A stretch of 64,000 nucleotides of DNA from Acanthochromis polyacanthus (Eukaryota > Chordata > Actinopteri > Pomacentridae): assembly GCF_021347895.1 (NCBI RefSeq), contig NC_067116.1, positions 38,087,677 through 38,151,676 of the forward strand, read 5' to 3'. The notes beneath the pieces were generated by a model. It ran no database searches. It was not told the origin of the DNA and worked only from the letters and a program-made list of their open reading frames with translations. Every line of letters starts with the position of its first letter. The first letter of the stretch is position 1. A program made the position numbers and the translations under genes. Below are positions 59,345-64,000 of this stretch, in pieces.

Positions 59345-59879
59345 CTCTGGCAATCCGGCTGCTTCAAAAGCACGATGCTTTGATGTTGACTCATTTTTCT
59401 GTTTCCTTTCAACTGGCATGTTTATGAAGTAAACACCACAAGGACTGTTATCTATTGCCATATTTCTCTTTCCTTGCCACACAGCAGGTCAGATGATGGC
59501 ACAAATATCTTTATGACATTTTATCTGCCTTTTTAAAGCTGTATTTCCACTCTGGTATCTTTTATATGCAACTCATGTCTACCACAAACCTAGTTTTTAC
59601 AGTCTACATTTAATTATCCACCTGCACAGTTGCTCAGAGCAACTACTGCGGGATTAAATTAACAGTTGAATGAATTTAATGTCCTGGAACATCCATATTA
59701 CAAGAAGAAACACAGTGAGAGGTTCCAGTAATCTCCTGTAACCTGCCTACAATGATGAATCAAGAGAAGATGTAAATTAAAATTATACTGGGTTAAAATT
59801 TTAAATTAAAAACTGAAAGGAAGAATGGACAGGAGTGAGATTAGAGGCAGTAGGTGGTTTTCAAAGCAGAAAGGTTTCC

Positions 59880-60260
59880 TGTCAAATTAATTTCCCTCCA
59901 CGGCACAGTCAGGGTCAAGGTAATGGGATTAATCACGCTCAAGGAGACTGAATAATGATCAGCCAATTAGTTATAGATATGAATATTTAAAATGTTACTG
60001 TTAGGGTCAGTGACTTCAGAATGTGCACAATTCCCTTAAGTGACCACCGGCAGGGAGATGAAATCATATGTGGGGCTGTGAAGTATCAGTGCAACCGGTA
60101 ATTAAAATGTGAAATAATGGCTGCATGTCTGAGCTTCATGCATGCCAAAGCCGTTACTTTATTAAGAGTTTTATTTTGAAAATCCCATAATAGATTTGTG
60201 AGGTTGATGTGACATGAATGAGGGCGTCTGGATGAAACTTTAATGTGAATGACAATAAAT
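59880..60260. promoter_or_regulatory. Candidate conserved non-coding block
   Basis: Non-coding, repeat-free sequence with GGGATTAATC (59925-59934, Otx/bicoid-like), CCAATTAGTTA (59961 on) and GGTAATTAAAATG (60098 on). It resembles a developmental enhancer but is untested. Confidence 0.25.
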
Positions 60261-60796
60261 GAAAAATGAAACTGGTTGACAAAAACAGACCAAAATGCCG
60301 CATGTTTGGCACCGCTGAGGGTGACAGTTTTTTTTAACCACATGCTATAATATGACCTTTGTTGAACATTATATTATGGTGTTTTTATAATCAACATACT
60401 ACAGTAAACTATCACATTTTTTTCTAGCCCAGATTGTCCAACCAGCTCCAGTTTCACACAGTTAAGCAGTAAATTATTCATAGCCCAGTCAAAATTTGAC
60501 TTCTGGTGATATTTTTATTTGTCCGGTAAGGTTTCTTCTGACTGGAAATGACATGAAGACGTGACAAAAGACAGTAAAATGTTGTGCTAGAGATGTTAAT
60601 GATAAATTTTCACTAATTTATGTAGGTTTTTTTTTATACATTTTTACTAAAATGTTCACAGTAATCAAACATTAAGTTTTTTGAATGTCACACTATACTA
60701 TCATGGTGAGTTTTGAACCACGTATGATGACTTAGCTTTCAGCTGGCCGTGGGGGTTAGGCAGCAGCAGTACCAGCGACAGAAGCAGTCTTTGCGT

Positions 60797-60825
60797 GACG
60801 CCTCTTCCTCCTCCTCCTCCTCCAC
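60797..60825. repeat. (TCC)n microsatellite
   Basis: A short TCC run embedded in a C/T-rich stretch. The long minus-strand ORF here owes its openness to this composition. Confidence 0.75.
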
Positions 60826-61857
60826 ATCACACCTTTGCAGCTTGCTGTTCACACATCTGCACCTCCTGCTCCCCCTGCTTCCGCCGCTCTTTCACCTCCT
60901 AATCGTCTTTGAGGGAGCTGAGGAAGATCGGGCTCACATGACGTGCGTGTCCCTGGACTGATGGAGATCATGCGTGCAGAAACCCACCAACTCCCAGCAT
61001 CCTGCCAGGCTGCTCGGGCTGCACAGCTTGTGTGACATTCTGTTCCTAATGTATGGGAAATGCCACATATGCATACATTATACCTGCCGAGCCTGTCAGC
61101 GCAAAAGCCTCGATGGCCCGAGGTTACAGCTCCACCTTTTACACAAATCCTGTCAGTAAAGGATGGTGCCAAGGGCGAGAGCATGGGAGAGCTGAGGGAA
61201 TGTTTGAGCAGCAGCTGTGATTTAATTAATTCATCCTGAAGTCGGGAGGCTGCTTTTGCAAGAGCGTGTGTGTCACTAACACAACTCCATCCCACAGGGG
61301 TTGGCTCATCGCTTGTGTAAAACGCCGCTTGACTGGGAAAATAGTTTCATGTTTGTGCGACTGACTAACATCGGTCTCATCTTCTCGAGCAAACAGACCA
61401 TTTTCGTCCAAGTTCATCATAACGCCCGACTGCTCGGTTCTCATTAGAGGCAACTCATCAGAGGATTCCTCTCTCGCTCATCAGCCTCCTCTTCAACTCT
61501 CTAATCAGTGTTGTTTTTTTTATTTGCTTCGTCTCTGAAGATTACTCTCCTCCTCATCTCTGCCTTGCACCTCTCGCACGTTTCTCTCTGCCACAGCGTA
61601 AACACAACCACACACCCGCCCACACACATGCAACCACGCATGCAGGCGAAAATCTGCGAAAAGGTCGTCCCGAATGCCAGTTTCGATAGGACAGCTCTCT
61701 GGTTCCCCTCTCATGGTTTCCCCCTGCTGCTGTGCTCATCAATTATAAACGGCCTGCACAGGTTGGGCGTGCGTTTGTGTGTGAGGATGCAGGAAACAAA
61801 ACCCTTCTTGGTGTGAAAGCTTCTGGCCAAACTTGTGAGAGACGCTGAGAGACAGTG

Positions 61858-62608
61858 CACTGCAAAAACTCAAAAGCTTACCAAGACTAGTAGTCTTACT
61901 TTTGGTCCAAATGTTTCATCCCACTTGATTTAAGATAAATTCTCTTAACAAGTGACATTTCAGCAAGATGGAGGGACTTGTTTTAAGACAATGCATCTTA
62001 AGTATCTTAAGTCAAACAATCTTGAAATTATCTCGTTTTGAATTGAATTTTACAAGAAAACTCAAAATAAGTTTAACCCTCGTGTCGTTCTATGAGTCAA
62101 AATGACCCGTTTTAAAGTTTGAAAATGTGGGGGAAAAGTTATATTTTCACAGTGAAACTTCTGATGTCCACATTTGTAACATTTTTGGGAAATCTTTGAA
62201 AATTTTTTTGGTGGGAAAAACAAATGTTCAAAGTGTTTCTTAAGAACATTCACAAAAAAATCAACCAAAATCCAGTGAAATTCGCTGAATTTTGGTTGAT
62301 TTTTATGTGAATCAGTTTTACTGATATATGTGTAATCACTTTAGATATTTTTAGGATTTTTTTTTGGAAGATTTTTACTCATTTGTTGATAATAGTTACA
62401 AGAATTGTCTAGCCAATTTTGGAGAATTTTTTTTTTTAAAGGAACTTTTAAATATTCTAAATGTCATATCTTATTTCAAGAAATCTTACCGAGCCATTTT
62501 TCACTTGTTCTGTTGGCAGATTTTTTTTCTCTCGCTTATTTTAAGGTAAAAAATTCCTTGAAATAAGTTTTCTTTTCTTGTTTTGAGAGGGGCATTTTTA
62601 CCAGGGTG
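61858..62608. mobile_element. hAT-like palindromic repeat interrupted by another element
   Basis: The left end CACTGCAAAAACTCAAAAGC and the right end, which in reverse starts CACCCTGGTAAAAATGCC, are imperfect inverted termini. The interior is built from CTTATTTCAAG-type words, including a hairpin CTTATTTTAAGG/CCTTGAAATAAG near 62537-62569. This is the texture of a common fish non-autonomous hAT family. No convincing 8-bp target duplication was seen. It is split by the piggyBac-type unit beginning at 62077. Confidence 0.55.
62073..62312. mobile_element. Truncated palindromic piggyBac-type MITE
   Basis: TTAA at 62073-62076 is followed by CCCTCGTGTCGTTC and then TGAGTCAAAATGACCC. A palindrome centre has 28-bp arms (62248-62275 and 62285-62312) around CCAAAATCCAG/CTGAATTTTGG. 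A complete copy should mirror its left arm and close with AGGGTTAA. Here the right arm stops soon after the centre, so the element is truncated. Confidence 0.6.
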
Positions 62609-63365
62609 GCAGCATAGGTTTGAGGCTTTTCTCATTAATATGCTGTCTGCTGCTTATGTGCTGTGTGTGTGTTCTCTATCTGACTTTCAGTTGACCCACC
62701 TGCCTGTTCTTCATGACACAGTCTGAATCACTCAGGAGAGAAGGGATTGGATTCACGTACATACGGCGAATGCGCACACACGCATGTATTCACGAGATGA
62801 TTAGGTAGAAAGAGAGTGAATAATTTCTGTGAAGGGAGTTCAAAGAAGCCTCGGAGAGTTTTTGAGCAGCAGCAGAAGCCTCGTTCTCTTTGTTGTCCTC
62901 CGCTGGCTTTGCCTGGGGATTCTCTCTTCTCGCATTTTATTGGCAACGCTACAAAATAGAGCCATAAAAATTGTGAGCAGGAAGGAGATTAGTCTTTTGT
63001 ATCCAAAACCAGCTGAAGGCTGCAGGCCCTTCAAAGTCTGCAATGGGGACACATTGTGGGGGAAAAAAACACGACAGAAAATCTGCCGCCAAGTTTTTTA
63101 TCTTCTGCATCACCACATTGCTCCCCTGAACACCAAAGCATTCATTTTCCTCACCGGCTGTGTGCTGAGATGTTTTTATTTTCCTGGAGGAGAGTCTCAC
63201 AGCAGATGCTCATGCAGAACACAAACAGGGCTCTTAGCTGAATGAATGCAACACAAGTCACTGCGATGATTCATGTTATGAGGTGATTTATAGTTGTTTG
63301 TTTGCTTGTTTCTCAGCTTAATTGTAGAATAACTACAAATCAACAGCAGGATTGACAGAATGACA
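62609..63365. other. Nothing recognised
   Basis: Short overlapping ORFs on both strands without domains. No exon supported. Confidence 0.4.
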
Positions 63366-63366
63366 T

Positions 63367-63691
63367 TAAAGGTGGAGTCTGAGATTCTGGGGAAAGACTG
63401 CTAATATTTACTGTGCCAAGGAGGTGGAGCCTTGGCGGAGTTATGTGGTGATCAGTGTTGGTCTGTCATGCATTTACTGCCCCTCTTGCCCCCACAGCCA
63501 CATTTACCCCCCGGTTTCTGTCCTTTCCAGATATGATTTACCATGCACAGGACATGCTGGAATGACATTGTGTTGACCGCTCTCAACCACTTTGCTTGTT
63601 TACCTTTTCCAGACCCAGTGCTGCATCTAAATGTATAATTTTTCAGCTAAACTTGACTAAAAGCACACTGGATTCATAAACTCCACCTTTA
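63367..63691. mobile_element. About 320-bp MITE with TA duplication
   Basis: Inverted ends AAGGTGGAGTCT (63369 on) and AACTCCACCTT (ending 63689) are flanked by TA at 63367-63368 and 63690-63691. The similarity extends inward weakly. A TA target fits Tc1/mariner-type transposition, though the family is not certain. Non-coding interior. Confidence 0.55.
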
Positions 63692-64000
63692 AAACGTCTT
63701 AGTGGCCCATCTGTGCATCTTTCATTTGATGGCTGAACCTGATCTGCTTCCCCACTGAGGGAGAAACTAACAAGGGGATAAACTTCAGAGAGGGGAGACT
63801 TACGACGAGCAGCAGATGCCCTGCAGGACAAAAACACCTTCCGCTCCCTGTAGATGTCTGTTTTTTTCTGCAGTAAATGTAAACACCTCTTATAGAACAC
63901 GTAGTCCTCAACACCAAAAACTGAAAAACACACACCTTCTGGTCACAAGTCAGCAGCTCAAAGTCACAATGTGCTGAAGTTGCTATACTAAAGATCACAC
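63692..64000. other. Window end, nothing recognised
   Basis: No exon or repeat boundary could be supported in the last 300 bases. Confidence 0.4.

Noticed and set aside
60849..61295. 148-codon minus-strand open frame
   Set aside because: It sits over a (TCC)n and C/T-rich stretch, has no recognisable domain and no splice context; openness follows from composition.

Overview
This window looks like nuclear DNA from a ray-finned (teleost) fish. The genes are split by short GT-AG introns, the protein sequences match vertebrate families, and the intergenic DNA is AT-rich. It is sprinkled with repeats familiar from fish genomes: a V-SINE-like element, TTAA-flanked piggyBac-type MITEs, LINE 3-prime tails ending in simple repeats, and a Tc1 transposase scrap. 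The species cannot be named from sequence alone; a spiny-rayed fish is my guess. There are no operons, ribosome binding sites, CRISPR arrays or prokaryotic genes.

Layout. (1) 1-7880: the 3-prime two thirds of mau2 (SCC4, cohesin loader subunit) on the plus strand, 15 exons with the first cut by the window edge, stop at 6624-6626, then a 3-prime UTR of about 1.25 kb. (2) 7880-11880: intergenic, with an 84-bp piggyBac-like mini-element, a V-SINE, an unexplained open stretch and LINE debris. (3) about 11880-39860: gatad2a (p66-alpha, NuRD subunit), plus strand. It has a probable non-coding first exon ending near 12069, an intron of about 18 kb, ten coding exons (30167-37185, 649 aa) and a long 3-prime UTR. 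The big intron holds a decayed BED zinc finger, a 534-bp piggyBac MITE, a Tc1 scrap and a SINE-like tail. (4) 39870-42340: very AT-rich spacer. (5) 42340-42806: a promoter-like stretch with three CCAAT boxes and one candidate first coding exon of a gene I cannot name. (6) 42807-64000: about 21 kb with no exon I can support, possibly a long intron. It carries several blocks that read like conserved regulatory DNA, a complete transposon-like unit with terminal inverted repeats, a 9-bp target duplication and a RecQ-helicase-like fragment (51052-51639), a hAT-like repeat interrupted by a truncated palindromic piggyBac-type MITE (61858-62608), and another MITE (63369-63689).

mau2 and gatad2a lie head-to-tail in the same order and orientation as on human chromosome 19p. 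Both act in chromatin: MAU2 with NIPBL loads cohesin, and GATAD2A bridges the deacetylase and remodelling halves of NuRD. Their adjacency is conserved synteny and not evidence of joint function. I found no new biological system. The strongest second looks are the helicase-bearing transposon, the shared motif between two piggyBac-type MITEs, the nested in-frame alternative donors in gatad2a, and the orphan first exon followed by a gene-poor 21 kb.
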